Source: Nitrosomonas stercoris (GTDB lineage: Bacteria; Pseudomonadota; Gammaproteobacteria; Burkholderiales; Nitrosomonadaceae). From it: a stretch of DNA of 64,000 nt. Under the pieces are notes generated by a model that ran no database searches, was not told the DNA's origin, and saw only the letters and a program-made list of their open reading frames with translations. The stretch lies in assembly GCA_006742785.1 (NCBI GenBank), contig AP019755.1:1054001-1118000 (forward strand), read 5' to 3'. Below, one piece after another: positions 45,385 to 57,782 of this stretch. The first letter of the stretch is position 1; the number at the start of each line of letters is the position of its first letter. A program made the translations under genes and the position numbers.

Positions 45385-46770
45385 TTATTCCCGTCGCCAG
45401 GTAGTTCCCTGTGGCCCATCTTCCAAAACAATACCCGCAGCTGCCAATTGCTCACGTAGCGCATCTGCTTGAGAAAAGTTCTTTTCTTTGCGTGCTTGCA
45501 AACGTTGCTGAATCAGATTTTCTATTTGTTCTTCAGAATAATCTCCCGTTTGTTCGGGCGTAGAATGCTGCAGATAGTACTGAGGAGATTGCTGCAATAA
45601 TCCTAACAATCCTCCCAATGTTTTGAGCAAATTGGCGTAGTGTAGATCGTTGGTTTGGTTGACTTTACTTGCCAAGTCAAATAGAACAGCAACAGCTTCC
45701 GGTGTGTTGAAATCATCATTCATCGCTGCCATGAAACGTTGTGCATAAGGATCATTTTCCCAATCGATTGTTTCATTGATATGGGATGGAGAGTGATTTC
45801 TCAATGCGGTATAAAGCCGTTCCAGCGCGTTTTTAGCATCATTGAGATGCGCATCGGAGTAGTTAAGTGGACTGCGATAATGGGCACGTATGATAAAGAA
45901 ACGAACGACTTCCGGCTGATAGCGAGTCAATATTTCGCGAACAGTAAAAAAATTACCCAGTGATTTGGACATTTTTTCGTTGTCTACGCGGACAAACCCG
46001 TTGTGTATCCAGTAATTGACGTGTGGATGGCCGTGTACCCCTTCACTTTGTGCAATCTCATTTTCATGGTGCGGGAATTGCAAATCTTGACCACCACCAT
46101 GAATATCAAATTGCTCACCTAAATAATGTTCACTCATGGCAGAGCATTCAATATGCCAGCCTGGGCGTCCCTTGCCCCATGGCGAATCCCAACTGGGCTC
46201 ATCTGGTTTGGCTGCCTTCCATAATACGAAATCTAGCGGATCTCGTTTGTTGCTATCGATTTCCACGCGTTCACCCGCGCGCAGATCATCCAATGATTTT
46301 CCAGAAAGCTTGCCGTAGTCAGGGAAGCGGCGTACATCATAAAATACATCGCCGTTACTAGCGATGTAGGCCAATTCCCTATCAAGCAAGGCTTTAATCA
46401 TGGTGAGCATGCCGTCGATACATTCAGTAGCACGTGGTTCGAAAGAGGGGGGGATTACACCAAGTGCAGTTGCATCTTCTTCCATTGCCTGAATATAGCG
46501 AGCTGTCAGCGTGGTGAATGGCTCGTTATTTTCCAATGCACGACGGATAATTTTGTCATCAATATCGGTAATGTTACGCACGTAGATGACTTGATAGCCA
46601 AGTGTTTGCAACCAGCGCACGATACTGTCAAATACCACGAGTACGCGAGCATGTCCTAAATGGCAGTAGTCATAAACTGTCATGCCGCACACGTATATTT
46701 TGACTTTTCCAGCTACGAGGGGAATAAATTCGCGTTTGGAGCGGGTGAGCGTATCGTAAATTTTTAACAT
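45385..46770 (-). CDS. cysS: Cysteinyl-tRNA synthetase
   Basis: The protein has 461 residues from ATG 46768-46770 ([15 protein letters not shown]). Zinc ligand Cys in [16 protein letters not shown], with the HLGH form of the HIGH motif. Also KMSKSLGN, and WHIECSAM plus the [15 protein letters not shown] zinc site. Full length. The 20 extra residues of the longer frame do not match the family. Divergent from ppiA. Confidence 0.97.
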   Translation of the reverse strand: MLKIYDTLTRSKREFIPLVAGKVKIYVCGMTVYDYCHLGHARVLVVFDSIVRWLQTLGYQVIYVRNITDIDDKIIRRALENNEPFTTLTARYIQAMEEDATALGVIPPSFEPRATECIDGMLTMIKALLDRELAYIASNGDVFYDVRRFPDYGKLSGKSLDDLRAGERVEIDSNKRDPLDFVLWKAAKPDEPSWDSPWGKGRPGWHIECSAMSEHYLGEQFDIHGGGQDLQFPHHENEIAQSEGVHGHPHVNYWIHNGFVRVDNEKMSKSLGNFFTVREILTRYQPEVVRFFIIRAHYRSPLNYSDAHLNDAKNALERLYTALRNHSPSHINETIDWENDPYAQRFMAAMNDDFNTPEAVAVLFDLASKVNQTNDLHYANLLKTLGGLLGLLQQSPQYYLQHSTPEQTGDYSEEQIENLIQQRLQARKEKNFSQADALREQLAAAGIVLEDGPQGTTWRRE

Positions 46771-46890
46771 GGAAGATGCGAAAAAGAAATAATGGTGAGA
46801 AGTACCAATTTTATTGTTAGAATCAAGCACTTTTCTTTATAACTGCTTGCCTTGTATAGATTAAAGGCAAAACTGCGTGAGTATATCATA

Positions 46891-47523
46891 ATGATGATTT
46901 TATCTTTTGTAGGACGTATAGCGCATTCGGCAAAGCTGGTCACTGTCGCTGGTTTTTCCTCGATGCTGTTGTTTGCTATTCCAGCTGTTTTTGCAGCTAA
47001 TCCAACGGTTGAAATTAAAACGAATCAGGGAACAATTCAAGTAGAACTTTACGCTGAACAAGCACCAAAGACAGTGGAAAATTTTCTGAGCTACGTAAAT
47101 GAAGGCTACTATGACGGTACGATTTTTCATCGGGTAATTGCTAATTTTATGATTCAAGGCGGCGGGTTTGACCAAAATTACACGCAAAAGCCCACTCGAG
47201 ACCCTGTTGAAAATGAAGCAGCTAATGGATTGAGGAATGCGATTGGCACGATTGCTATGGCGCGCACTAATGATCCACATTCTGCTACTTCCCAGTTTTT
47301 TATTAATGTTGCCAATAACAATTTTCTGAACTATAGCGCTGCGACTGCGCAAGGGTACGGTTATACTGTTTTTGGTAAGGTAATTGCGGGCATGGAAGTG
47401 GTTAACGATATCGCGCATGTAGCAACTGGAGCAAATGGGCCATTTAATCGGGATGTACCCCAAGAAATGGTTATCATTGAAAATATCAAGGTGCTACCCG
47501 CAGCTGCTTCTCAAAATCCATAA
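46891..47523 (+). CDS. ppiA: Periplasmic peptidyl-prolyl isomerase A (cyclophilin)
   Basis: The protein has 210 residues from ATG 46891 (or 46894). Signal peptide ending ...AIPAVFA before ANPTVEIKTNQG. Cyclophilin core: FHRVIANFMIQGGGF (catalytic Arg), [20 protein letters not shown] and GYTVFGKVIAGMEVV. The exported partner of the cytoplasmic cyclophilin directly downstream. Confidence 0.93.
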   Translation: MMILSFVGRIAHSAKLVTVAGFSSMLLFAIPAVFAANPTVEIKTNQGTIQVELYAEQAPKTVENFLSYVNEGYYDGTIFHRVIANFMIQGGGFDQNYTQKPTRDPVENEAANGLRNAIGTIAMARTNDPHSATSQFFINVANNNFLNYSAATAQGYGYTVFGKVIAGMEVVNDIAHVATGANGPFNRDVPQEMVIIENIKVLPAAASQNP

Positions 47524-47541
47524 ACTGAGGATAAATTTAGC

Positions 47542-48033
47542 ATGGTAAAAATACATACAAATCATGGCGTCATTACATTAGAACTGGATAGCGACAAAAC
47601 ACCCGTGACAGTAGAAAATTTTCTGCAATACGTCGATAGCGGGCACTATAACAACACACTGTTTCACCGAGTTATTGACGGCTTCATGATTCAAGGTGGC
47701 GGATATGAGCCAGGAATGAAAGAAAAATCTACACAGGCACCCATTCAGAATGAAGCAGCATTAGGCGCCAGCAATGAAACCTATACCATAGCCATGGCGC
47801 GCACCAATGATCCGCATTCTGCCACTTCCCAGTTTTTCATCAATGTGGCGGATAATCATTTTTTGAACCATACCGGTATGACAGCGCAAGGATTTGGTTA
47901 TTGTGTATTTGGTAAGGTAGTAGATGGCAAAGAAGTGGTCGATGCAATCAAGAAGGTGAAGACTGGCCGTGCTGCTGGCCATCAGGATGTACCATTGGAT
48001 GATGTGATTATTGAAAAAGCAGAACGGGCTTAA
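47542..48033 (+). CDS. ppiB: Cytoplasmic peptidyl-prolyl isomerase B (cyclophilin)
   Basis: The protein has 163 residues, no signal peptide. Catalytic core [42 protein letters not shown] and [16 protein letters not shown]. About as similar to the upstream ppiA core as a tandem duplicate would be. 18 bases downstream of ppiA. Confidence 0.95.
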   Translation: MVKIHTNHGVITLELDSDKTPVTVENFLQYVDSGHYNNTLFHRVIDGFMIQGGGYEPGMKEKSTQAPIQNEAALGASNETYTIAMARTNDPHSATSQFFINVADNHFLNHTGMTAQGFGYCVFGKVVDGKEVVDAIKKVKTGRAAGHQDVPLDDVIIEKAERA

Positions 48034-48043
48034 GGGTTTTAGG

Positions 48044-48105
48044 AGCTAAGGAGCAACTTCTGCGAAACTGGCTGCTTGCTAACGTTTTGCTGGGGTTCCT
48101 TAGCT
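48044..48105 (+). terminator. Hairpin downstream of ppiB
   Basis: A 9-bp inverted repeat AGCTAAGGA (48044-48052) / TCCTTAGCT (48097-48105), with a 44-base loop that can pair partly inside (AGCAAC region with GTTTTGCT). Followed by ATTTCGTTCTG. It probably ends the ppiAB transcript, but it is not a compact terminator. Confidence 0.4.
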
Positions 48106-48147
48106 ATTTCGTTCTGTATTAATTAACAATATGTATTTTAATTAAAA

Positions 48148-48600
48148 ATGGCAGCAGCTAATAAAATTTTGGAACAAGCGCAAAATCGTGCGCAAGAACA
48201 AGGATACAACTATCGAGGCGCACTCTTGCCGACAGAGGCGTATCAAGTTTTACAAGCCATGCCAGAAGCCAAGGTGGTCGATGTGCGCTGCTGTGCTGAA
48301 TTAGATTGGGTGGGGCGTGTGCCTGGGGCGGTTGAAGTTGAGCTGATGACTTACCCGGGTATGCAGCCTAACCCCCATTTTGTGGAACAGTTGAAGGAAC
48401 AGGCGGCAGAAGATGCAGTGTTGCTATTACTTTGCCGAACAGGGGTGCGATCTGATAAAGCGGCGACATTGCTCAGCCAGCATGGCTTTACTCATTGCTA
48501 CAATATCCTGGGAGGGTTTGAAGGCGATAAGGATGAAGCAGGCCATCGTGGATTAAAAACAGGCTGGAAAGCTGCTGGCTTACCTTGGGTGCAAGGATAA
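48148..48600 (+). CDS. Rhodanese-like sulfurtransferase domain protein
   Basis: The protein has 150 residues with a single rhodanese domain: VVDVRCCAELDWVGRVPGAVEV, active-site loop LLLLCRTGVRSDKAA (Cys ~93), and YNILGGFEGDKDEAGHRG at the end. It likely carries persulfide sulfur; physiological partner unknown. Converges with uppP. Confidence 0.85.
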   Translation: MAAANKILEQAQNRAQEQGYNYRGALLPTEAYQVLQAMPEAKVVDVRCCAELDWVGRVPGAVEVELMTYPGMQPNPHFVEQLKEQAAEDAVLLLLCRTGVRSDKAATLLSQHGFTHCYNILGGFEGDKDEAGHRGLKTGWKAAGLPWVQG

Positions 48601-48621
48601 CAACAAGTAACAAGAAAGTAA

Positions 48622-49443
48622 TCAGCTGCCAGACCATTCAATTACACCTGAATAGGCGGTCAATAAAATGATGAGCCCAAAACCAATGCGATACCAGGCA
48701 AATGGTGTGAAGTCGTGATGGCTCACGTAGCGAATAAATCCGCGTATCGCAATCAATGCACTAATAAAAGCAGCAATTGATCCGACGATAAACATTCCCA
48801 GATCATCACTATGTAGAAATTCACGGTGTTTGTAGACATCATAGAAAGTCGCTGCGAACATCACGGGAATGGCCAAAAAGAAGGAAAATTCCGCAGCGGC
48901 CTTGCGCGATAATCCAAATAATAATCCGCCAATAATGGTTGCACCGGAGCGAGAAGTACCTGGAATTAGCGCCAGGCATTGTGCACAGCCTATTTTTAGC
49001 GCATGTTTCCAGTTCATGTCTTCCACCTGCTCAGCTTCAATTTGGTGTTCTCGCCGTTCAGCCCACAAAATTATGACGCCCCCTATGACTAGCGCCAGCG
49101 CAACAGGCAGAGGATGAAACAGATAATGTTTGATGATCTTGATAAACAACAATCCTAATATCGCCGCGGGCAAGAATGCGATAAACAGATTCAGCACAAA
49201 ACGATTGGCTTGTTGGGTGCCAATTTCTCTGACTACATTTATCAAACGTGCACGGTATTCCCAACAGACAGCGAGGATTGCCCCCAGTTGTATGGCGACT
49301 GTGAAAACCTGAGCGCGTTCATCAGTGAAATCAAGCAAATCACCAGCCAGTATCAAGTGGCCGGTGGATGAGATTGGCAAAAACTCAGTTAATCCTTCAA
49401 CAATACCTAGTAAAAATGCTTTAAAGAGAATGAGCCAATCCAT
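48622..49443 (-). CDS. uppP: Undecaprenyl-diphosphatase
   Basis: The protein has 273 residues, multi-pass inner-membrane. Both catalytic motifs present: [16 protein letters not shown] (~18-33) and [10 protein letters not shown] (~160-170, with the conserved SRS). It recycles the lipid carrier for peptidoglycan and other polymers. The thiC stop lies 46 bp upstream. Confidence 0.96.
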   Translation of the reverse strand: MDWLILFKAFLLGIVEGLTEFLPISSTGHLILAGDLLDFTDERAQVFTVAIQLGAILAVCWEYRARLINVVREIGTQQANRFVLNLFIAFLPAAILGLLFIKIIKHYLFHPLPVALALVIGGVIILWAERREHQIEAEQVEDMNWKHALKIGCAQCLALIPGTSRSGATIIGGLLFGLSRKAAAEFSFFLAIPVMFAATFYDVYKHREFLHSDDLGMFIVGSIAAFISALIAIRGFIRYVSHHDFTPFAWYRIGFGLIILLTAYSGVIEWSGS

Positions 49444-49489
49444 CGCGTTTATTGTGTAAGAGTTAGAGAATGATTAAACAGCGAAAAAA

Positions 49490-51519
<2,030 letters not shown>

Positions 51520-51596
51520 CCAAAGCTGTCAAGCTAAAGTAAATATGAAATAATTGCAAGTTCGATTCATTTTTGTTGATAACGGAAATTAAATCT

Positions 51597-52253
51597 ATGA
51601 CCGACCTTGAACAAAACCGCTTCAATATGGTGGAGCAGCAGATTCGCACCTGGGATGTGTTGGATCAGGATGTGCTTGATTTGTTATATCAGATCAAACG
51701 TGAGGAATTCGTACCAGTCGCTTATCGCTTTATGGCGTTTGCCGATATGGAAATTCCGTTAGAGCATGGTGCAGTCATGCTAACACCCAAAATGGAAGCA
51801 CGTATTTTGCAGGAATTGGCTATCAAAAAAACTGACAAGATACTCGAAGTGGGTACTGGAACGGGCTATATGACTGCATTGTTGGCTCAGTTGGGTGCAC
51901 ATGTTGATAGTGTAGAAATTGTGCCGGAATTGCATGCTATGGCGAAAATCAACTTGCAAACACAAGATATTACCAATGTAACGCTTGAGCAAGGTGATGC
52001 CGCACAAGGTTGGCCGGATCACGGACCATATGACGTAATTGTGCTCACAGCATCCACACCAGTGTTACCCGAAGCGTTTCAGCAGAGCTTAGCGCCAGGT
52101 GGTCGATTATTTGCAATTGTTGGTGAGGAACCAGTGATGCAAGCGATGCTGATAACTTGTACTGCTCCGGGTGATTACACATCAATCCACTTATTTGAAA
52201 CGAGTACAGCGCCATTAAAAAATGCCTTGCAACGTGAGCGTTTTCACTTTTAA
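51597..52253 (+). CDS. pcm: Protein-L-isoaspartate O-methyltransferase
   Basis: The protein has 218 residues from ATG 51597 (MTDLEQNRFNMVEQQIRTWDVLD). Motif I ILEVGTGTGYMTALLAQLG binds SAM; AVMLTPKMEARILQEL is the family's substrate-side motif, with the usual catalytic Ser replaced in this branch. It repairs isoaspartyl residues in aged proteins. Some betaproteobacterial members of this form are annotated only by similarity. Divergent from thiC. Confidence 0.9.
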   Translation: MTDLEQNRFNMVEQQIRTWDVLDQDVLDLLYQIKREEFVPVAYRFMAFADMEIPLEHGAVMLTPKMEARILQELAIKKTDKILEVGTGTGYMTALLAQLGAHVDSVEIVPELHAMAKINLQTQDITNVTLEQGDAAQGWPDHGPYDVIVLTASTPVLPEAFQQSLAPGGRLFAIVGEEPVMQAMLITCTAPGDYTSIHLFETSTAPLKNALQRERFHF

Positions 52254-52360
52254 AACTTTGTCAGTTAGCTGTTGCATGAAAAGCAAAGTTTGAAATTTCG
52301 ATGTCACTGACCACTGACTGGGTCACGAGAATATATATACATGGTGAAATCGGGTAGTTA

Positions 52361-53683
52361 ATGCTTAAAAAGTTACGCAACCTGTTTTATTTGTTACCGC
52401 TTGGTATGTTGGTGTGCTCTCACACGTATGCAACTGATTTAATGCAGATTTATCGTGAAGCACTAACAGAAGACAGACAATATGGCGCTGCGCGGGCTAC
52501 TTATGTCGCAGCGCAAGAGCGAATGCCTCAAGGTAGAGCTGGGTTATTGCCGGATATTCGTTTGTCAGGTGTCGGTCAAAATCAGTATATCGAGACACAA
52601 GGATTGCCGGACAGGGTCATTAAAAATCGAGGTATCACAGCTACATTCACGCAACCGCTTTTTCGTTTTGAGAATTTTGTTATTTATCAACAATCAAAAA
52701 ATGAAGTGGCGCAGGCAGATGCACAATTTATTATTGCTGCACAAGATTTGATTCTGAGGGTGGCGCAAGCTTATTTTGATGTGCTCAAAGCAAAAATTGA
52801 TGTGGAGGTAGTGGAATCCCAGAAAAAAGCAATTCATGAGCAGCTGGAACAGGCTAAGCGAAATTTTGAAGTGGGTGTATCCACTATTGTCGATACACAT
52901 GAAGCGGAAGCACGTTATGATTTGACGCTATCTCAGGAAATTGCAGCCAGAAACAAACTAGAGATTACCCAACATGCATTGGAGGTGTTAATTAATCGTT
53001 TGCCATATGATTTGCAGGATGCGAGTCTGGAAAAAATCATTGCAGATCCACTCGCTTTACCTCACGACAGCATGGAAGAATGGGTTAAGTCGGCAGAAGA
53101 AAGCAACTTTCAATTGAAGGTACAGCGTATTGCCTATGATATTGCAGAACAAGCAATTGATCTTGCCAAAGCGGGGCATTATCCAATGCTTGATTTTGTT
53201 GCGCAGTATAGTGACCAGCATGGGGTAGGGGGAGGATTTACGGGCCGAGGATTGGATATTGTGAACAAGTCAGTGGGAGTGCAGCTGACCGTTCCTATTT
53301 TTCAGGGGTTTTCTGTTCAATCGCGTATCAGGGAAGCATTGGCGAATCGGGATAAAGCACGTCAAGAGATGGAAAATACGCAACGTACCGTTGCATTGCG
53401 CGTGCGTCAGAATTATCTCAATGTAACCAATGGGATTGCACAGATTAAGGCATTAAAGCGAGCATTGACTTCCAGTCGCAGCCAACTTGATTCAACTGCT
53501 TTGGGGCAGGAAGTGGGGGTGCGTATGGAAATCGATGTACTTAACGCACAGCAACAGTATTTTGCAGCCCGTAGGGATCTTGCACAAGCTTATTATGATT
53601 ATCTGATGGCACGGTTGCAGCTCAAAGCCGAAGTGGGAGATCTGGATGAAGATGATCTCATGGAAGTAAATGCGCTACTGTAG
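52361..53683 (+). CDS. TolC-family outer-membrane channel protein
   Basis: The protein has 440 residues. Signal peptide ~1-24 (NLFYLLPLGMLVCSHTYA), then two outer-membrane-efflux repeats with long coiled coils (DLILRVAQAYFDVLKAKIDVEVVESQ, RVRQNYLNVTNGIAQIKALKRAL, ILxx ... EIDVLNAQQQYFAARRDLAQAYYDYL). Forms trimeric tunnels for type I secretion or drug efflux. No pump genes are adjacent. The pcm-tolC order is common in this group. Confidence 0.93.
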   Translation: MLKKLRNLFYLLPLGMLVCSHTYATDLMQIYREALTEDRQYGAARATYVAAQERMPQGRAGLLPDIRLSGVGQNQYIETQGLPDRVIKNRGITATFTQPLFRFENFVIYQQSKNEVAQADAQFIIAAQDLILRVAQAYFDVLKAKIDVEVVESQKKAIHEQLEQAKRNFEVGVSTIVDTHEAEARYDLTLSQEIAARNKLEITQHALEVLINRLPYDLQDASLEKIIADPLALPHDSMEEWVKSAEESNFQLKVQRIAYDIAEQAIDLAKAGHYPMLDFVAQYSDQHGVGGGFTGRGLDIVNKSVGVQLTVPIFQGFSVQSRIREALANRDKARQEMENTQRTVALRVRQNYLNVTNGIAQIKALKRALTSSRSQLDSTALGQEVGVRMEIDVLNAQQQYFAARRDLAQAYYDYLMARLQLKAEVGDLDEDDLMEVNALL

Positions 53684-53687
53684 ATCT

Positions 53688-55901
53688 TTATCTACTCAAT
53701 TGTTTGGTAGATATTTTTGCTGATTGTGCTGGTTGTTGACAAGCTGCACGATAGGCACGCAATGTCTTTTGAGCGTACCCTAATACCGTATCGCGAGGAT
53801 AGTTAATAGTTTCACGAAATCCAGTATCGTTGTTGATGCCAGCTGGCAGACTAGAAAGTAATTCCAAACCATCATGCATATGATTGATGGTGTAAATGTG
53901 AAATAAACCTTCGGCAACTGCATGAATCACAGTTTGGTCCAGCACTAGATTGCGATAGTTACAAGCAGGAATAATCACTCCTTGCGTACCATCTAGTCCA
54001 GCAGTTTGGCAAACACTAAAAAATCCTTCAATTTTTTCATTAATACCTCCTACTGGTAGCATTTCACCAAATTGATTAATCGCGCCTGTCACTGCAATCC
54101 CCTGCCTGAACGGCAAACCCGATAGGGCGGAAAGTAATGCGTATAATTCTGCACATGAAGCCGAATCTCCTTCTATACCGTAATATTCTTGCTCAAATAC
54201 AATGGAAGCATTGAGAGCAAGTGGCGCATTATGGTGGAATAGAGCAGAGAGAAAATTTTGTAGAATAAAGACACCTTTATCGTGCACAGGACCAGACATG
54301 CCTACTTCCCGCTCGATATTGAGCAGCCCATCTTCTCCCGCAAAAGTATGTGCTGTGATACGCGTGGGAACACCAAAGCTGTAGTCGCCCATTTCAATGA
54401 GGCTGAGCCCGTTGATCTGACCAATTTTTTCGCCCTGTACAGTGATGACAGTGTCGCCATCAGCAATGCTTTCCTGTGTTTGTTGTTCTGGATAATTGTG
54501 CCGTTGTATTCGAGCTTCATGGGCATTTCTCACATCTTCTTCTGTCACGATAGTGTTGTTTCGTATCGTGCATTGATGAGCACTTTCTACCACGAGCGTT
54601 TCGATATACCCGAAGTTTGTCGTTAAGCGTTTTTGATCTTCAATTATTTTGTGACAGAGCGTGAGTACATGGGCAACTGCTGCACGTGAAAAATGTGGCA
54701 AACATTGCTGTGCACACAAGTGAGCAATAAAAATAGCCACCTGTTGATAAGCTTCTGTGCCAGCTAGGAAGGAGTCTGCAAAATCAATTTTTACGCGGAA
54801 CCGCTGTGCTAATTCAGGGTGTTCCTGCTGAATTGTATAGTATTGTTCATCTGAACCTATGAGGATGATTTTGCTGTTAATCTTGATGGGTTCAGGAAGA
54901 ATGGATGGAACAGGTACGGTAGTGCAAGCTGGATAAATTGTCTCAATATGCAAGGTACGGTTACGCAATACACGACACAGTTTTTCCCATATCTGCGAAT
55001 CGGTCAATAAATCATCCAGATACAACATAAGAAAGCCGCCTTGTGCCCTTAGCAGGCTACCTGCCTGAATGTGGATGAAATCCGTGGTACATGCGTTGTT
55101 TATAGTTTGATAACCAATGTTGCCAAATAGAGATTGGTGCGATGGGTTGTTTTCTATAATGACAGGAGCGTTTGTTAGCGCTTGATTATCAACTATCACA
55201 TGAATAGTGTAGCGTGCGCGTAATGTCTGTAATAACGTTCCTTGATGCTTCTGTTCGCGTTTGTTGCTAGATTGAAAGGTAGCTAGGTGGTTGAGAATAT
55301 CGTGCTTGATATTTTCCAGATGATTTTTCAGTTTGGCATAGTCAGGAAAAATCGACGTTGATCCATTTGAGAAATTATTTAATATTTGCTTGAGCGCATG
55401 ATCAATCCAATCTTGATAAATTCCGATCAGTGCAGTGGATGGGTTTTGTTCAGAGCCATGTGTGTTTTTAATAGCTGTTGCCTTGGCATTCCCTGCTTTT
55501 TCAAGCTGCTCAGGAATAAGCTGTAGCAAATCGTTGATAAATTGTGTGAGCTGTTGTTGTAACCAATGGCCTTTTCCAGCAGGGAGTTGTAATACCAAAG
55601 GGTGCTGAGGCGTATTGAAATTATATACATAGCATAGATCCGGCGGAACAGGTTGATTGGCTGCAATTTCAGCCAGTGCATTTTGTAATAAAGAGGATCT
55701 GCCACTTCCTGGTTCGCCGAGCACAAAAAGATTGTAGTCTGGATGATCTATTTGCAGACCAAAGTAAGTTGCTTGCTTGGCACGTTCCTGACCAATCCAG
55801 TGGATTGGATACTCAGTCAAAGTAGAAGTATTTGCGAATTTTAGGGAGCCAAAGTCAATTTTCAAGGTAAGTGTGTGCGGCTTCAAACTGACTATCGACA
55901 T
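53688..55901 (-). CDS. Lon-like protease (YcbZ/LonH type) with modified P-loop
   Basis: The protein has 737 residues. The N-terminal ATPase-like domain has GEPGSGRSSLL at residues 62-72, where the Walker A Lys is Arg (R68). A middle AAA-lid region follows, with QAGSLLRAQGGFLMLYLDDL. The C-terminal Lon S16 protease domain carries the catalytic Ser in EGDSASCAELYALLSAL (~577) and Lys in GGINEKIEGFF (~623). Proteins of this type lack normal Lon unfolding; some are thought not to use ATP like Lon. It overlaps no neighbour and converges on tolC (4 bp between stops). Confidence 0.85.
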   Translation of the reverse strand: MSIVSLKPHTLTLKIDFGSLKFANTSTLTEYPIHWIGQERAKQATYFGLQIDHPDYNLFVLGEPGSGRSSLLQNALAEIAANQPVPPDLCYVYNFNTPQHPLVLQLPAGKGHWLQQQLTQFINDLLQLIPEQLEKAGNAKATAIKNTHGSEQNPSTALIGIYQDWIDHALKQILNNFSNGSTSIFPDYAKLKNHLENIKHDILNHLATFQSSNKREQKHQGTLLQTLRARYTIHVIVDNQALTNAPVIIENNPSHQSLFGNIGYQTINNACTTDFIHIQAGSLLRAQGGFLMLYLDDLLTDSQIWEKLCRVLRNRTLHIETIYPACTTVPVPSILPEPIKINSKIILIGSDEQYYTIQQEHPELAQRFRVKIDFADSFLAGTEAYQQVAIFIAHLCAQQCLPHFSRAAVAHVLTLCHKIIEDQKRLTTNFGYIETLVVESAHQCTIRNNTIVTEEDVRNAHEARIQRHNYPEQQTQESIADGDTVITVQGEKIGQINGLSLIEMGDYSFGVPTRITAHTFAGEDGLLNIEREVGMSGPVHDKGVFILQNFLSALFHHNAPLALNASIVFEQEYYGIEGDSASCAELYALLSALSGLPFRQGIAVTGAINQFGEMLPVGGINEKIEGFFSVCQTAGLDGTQGVIIPACNYRNLVLDQTVIHAVAEGLFHIYTINHMHDGLELLSSLPAGINNDTGFRETINYPRDTVLGYAQKTLRAYRAACQQPAQSAKISTKQLSR

Positions 55902-56112
55902 ATTGCGTGCATTATTTTGGTTTAAAGCGTAGAGTCTATGAGGTGATGGATAACGAAAAGAATGTTTTGTGTTTTTTACACTTGAACCAAGCAGACAGAA
56001 GCCCTAATCACGATGACGGTGGATTAAGTTGATGCTGTACGCGATGCAAAATTGTATGGCGATTCGTTTGAATTAGTTCGCTAGGGGAAGTAAATATAAT
56101 GCTTATATTTAA

Positions 56113-56149
56113 TAAGGGTAACTTCTTTTTTTAAAGAAAGTTACCCTTA
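56113..56149 (-). terminator. Terminator of the aminotransferase gene
   Basis: A perfect 12-bp stem TAAGGGTAACTT (56113-56124) / AAGTTACCCTTA (56138-56149) with an A/T-rich loop. It lies 19 bases after the aminotransferase stop at 56169. The minus strand continues TTATTAAATAT. Confidence 0.75.
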
Positions 56150-56168
56150 AAACACTAGTTGATCATGT

Positions 56169-57386
56169 TTATGCAGTAGGGTTGTTTGCGTAATATTGGT
56201 GCGCAGCAGATGGAGCTGCACCTTTATTAACCTGTACGCCTAAATCTGTTAATACATGTTCTAATGCTTCTAGAAAGAAGATAACATTTTCTAGTTTGCT
56301 AGAGTTACCCATCAAGCCAATTCGCCATATTTTTCCAGCAAAATCTCCCAAACCGGCACCTATTTCCAGGCTGAAATCATTAAGGAGTTTGCGGCGCACT
56401 TCTTTTTCATCCACGCCTGCTGGAACATGTACCGAATTAAGCTGTGGCAAGCGGTATGCGGCATCAACAACGTAGCCAATACCCAATGTTTCCAAGCCAG
56501 CTTTGAGTGCTTCGTGATTACGTTGATGACGTGCCCAGGAACGTTCGAGCCCTTCTTCGTAGATCATGACGAGAGATTCGTGCAATCCATAGAGCGAGTT
56601 AGTAGGAGCTGTATGGTGATAGGTACGGGTGGTAGAGCCCCAATAGCCAAGTAGCAAGTTGATATCCATGAACCAGCTGTGCACTTTTTCTGTACGGTTC
56701 TTGACCATATCAACTACTCTTTCTGAAAAACTGATGGGGGATAGTCCAGGCGGGCAAGACAGGCATTTCTGACTACCGGAATAAATGGCATCGATATCCC
56801 ATTCATCCATATAGACAGGTGTTCCACCTAATGAGGTAACTGTGTCCATAATAGTTAGACAGTTATACTTTCTTGCTATCTGGCCAATAGTTTTAGCATC
56901 TGACTGAACGCCTGTAGAAGTTTCTGCATGCACAAACGCCACTACTTTGGCATCTGGATTTTTTTTCAGTATATCTTCCACTTTTTGTGGATCAACAGGA
57001 TCACCCCATTTATCTTCCACGACGAGTGGAATGCCACCGCAACGTTCGACGTTTTCAATCATACGACCACCAAAGACACCATTTCTGCAAACAACAACTT
57101 TATCTCCGGGCACGACCATATTGACAAAGCACATTTCCATACCGATTGAACCAGGTCCGGATACTGGGAAGGTCAGCAAGTTTTTGGTCTGAAATACGTA
57201 GCGCAGCAGACTTTTCAGTTCTTCCATCATTTCAGTAAAAACTGGATCGAGGTGACCTAACGTGGGGCGTGCCATGGCAGATAAAACGCGTGGGTGTGTG
57301 TCAGATGGTCCTGGGCCCAATAAAGTACGTTGCGGTGGGTAAAATGTACTTATCTTTTCTTTGGGGCGAAAACTGTCAGTAGTCAT
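56169..57386 (-). CDS. Alanine/serine-glyoxylate aminotransferase family protein
   Basis: The protein has 405 residues, class V PLP aminotransferase. LLGPGPSDTHPRVLSAMARPTLGHLDP at the start, PLP Lys in AIYSGSQKCLSCPPGLS (~residue 200), and C-terminal KIWRIGLMGNSSKLENV. It moves an amino group to glyoxylate, linking photorespiration-like glycolate salvage with serine and glycine. Serine is the more likely donor in bacteria, but alanine cannot be excluded. The start ATG 57384-57386 has a short AT-rich leader. Confidence 0.88.
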   Translation of the reverse strand: MTTDSFRPKEKISTFYPPQRTLLGPGPSDTHPRVLSAMARPTLGHLDPVFTEMMEELKSLLRYVFQTKNLLTFPVSGPGSIGMEMCFVNMVVPGDKVVVCRNGVFGGRMIENVERCGGIPLVVEDKWGDPVDPQKVEDILKKNPDAKVVAFVHAETSTGVQSDAKTIGQIARKYNCLTIMDTVTSLGGTPVYMDEWDIDAIYSGSQKCLSCPPGLSPISFSERVVDMVKNRTEKVHSWFMDINLLLGYWGSTTRTYHHTAPTNSLYGLHESLVMIYEEGLERSWARHQRNHEALKAGLETLGIGYVVDAAYRLPQLNSVHVPAGVDEKEVRRKLLNDFSLEIGAGLGDFAGKIWRIGLMGNSSKLENVIFFLEALEHVLTDLGVQVNKGAAPSAAHQYYANNPTA

Positions 57387-57782
57387 TAATATTCCTAATA
57401 AAGTGTGAATGAAAATGTTGTCCTTGTGGAGTCTGTCTGCTGCCTTGAATTATTATTCCTGATTTATTGGCAACTAGAATCTCCAGAGAGATACTGAATA
57501 GTTTTTTAATGATTGCAGCGACGCATTATCATTATTTGCTTTCAAGTCCTACCAAATAATACTCTTCTTTAAAACTTGTTCAATATCTCGCTGAAGGGTG
57601 TATTACAGCATTAAAACTGAGCTCAAAACTCACATACTTCTTCTTCCGAGTGTGTTCCACTTTCTCGTTCAATTTTACTGTCCTTGATTGAAATCTTGAG
57701 CAGGTTTTTGGAGATTCGTTTGAGGATTCCAATAAATATTTTATCAAGTGGCCAGGAATTTTACTATGTACGTTGTTATAAG
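57387..57782. other. Intergenic region between lon and the aminotransferase gene
   Basis: 396 bp without a credible gene. It should hold the lon 3' end and the aminotransferase promoter. I see no clear terminator or strong promoter. ACTCACA...GAGTGTGT near 57627-57656 pairs only partly. Confidence 0.4.
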
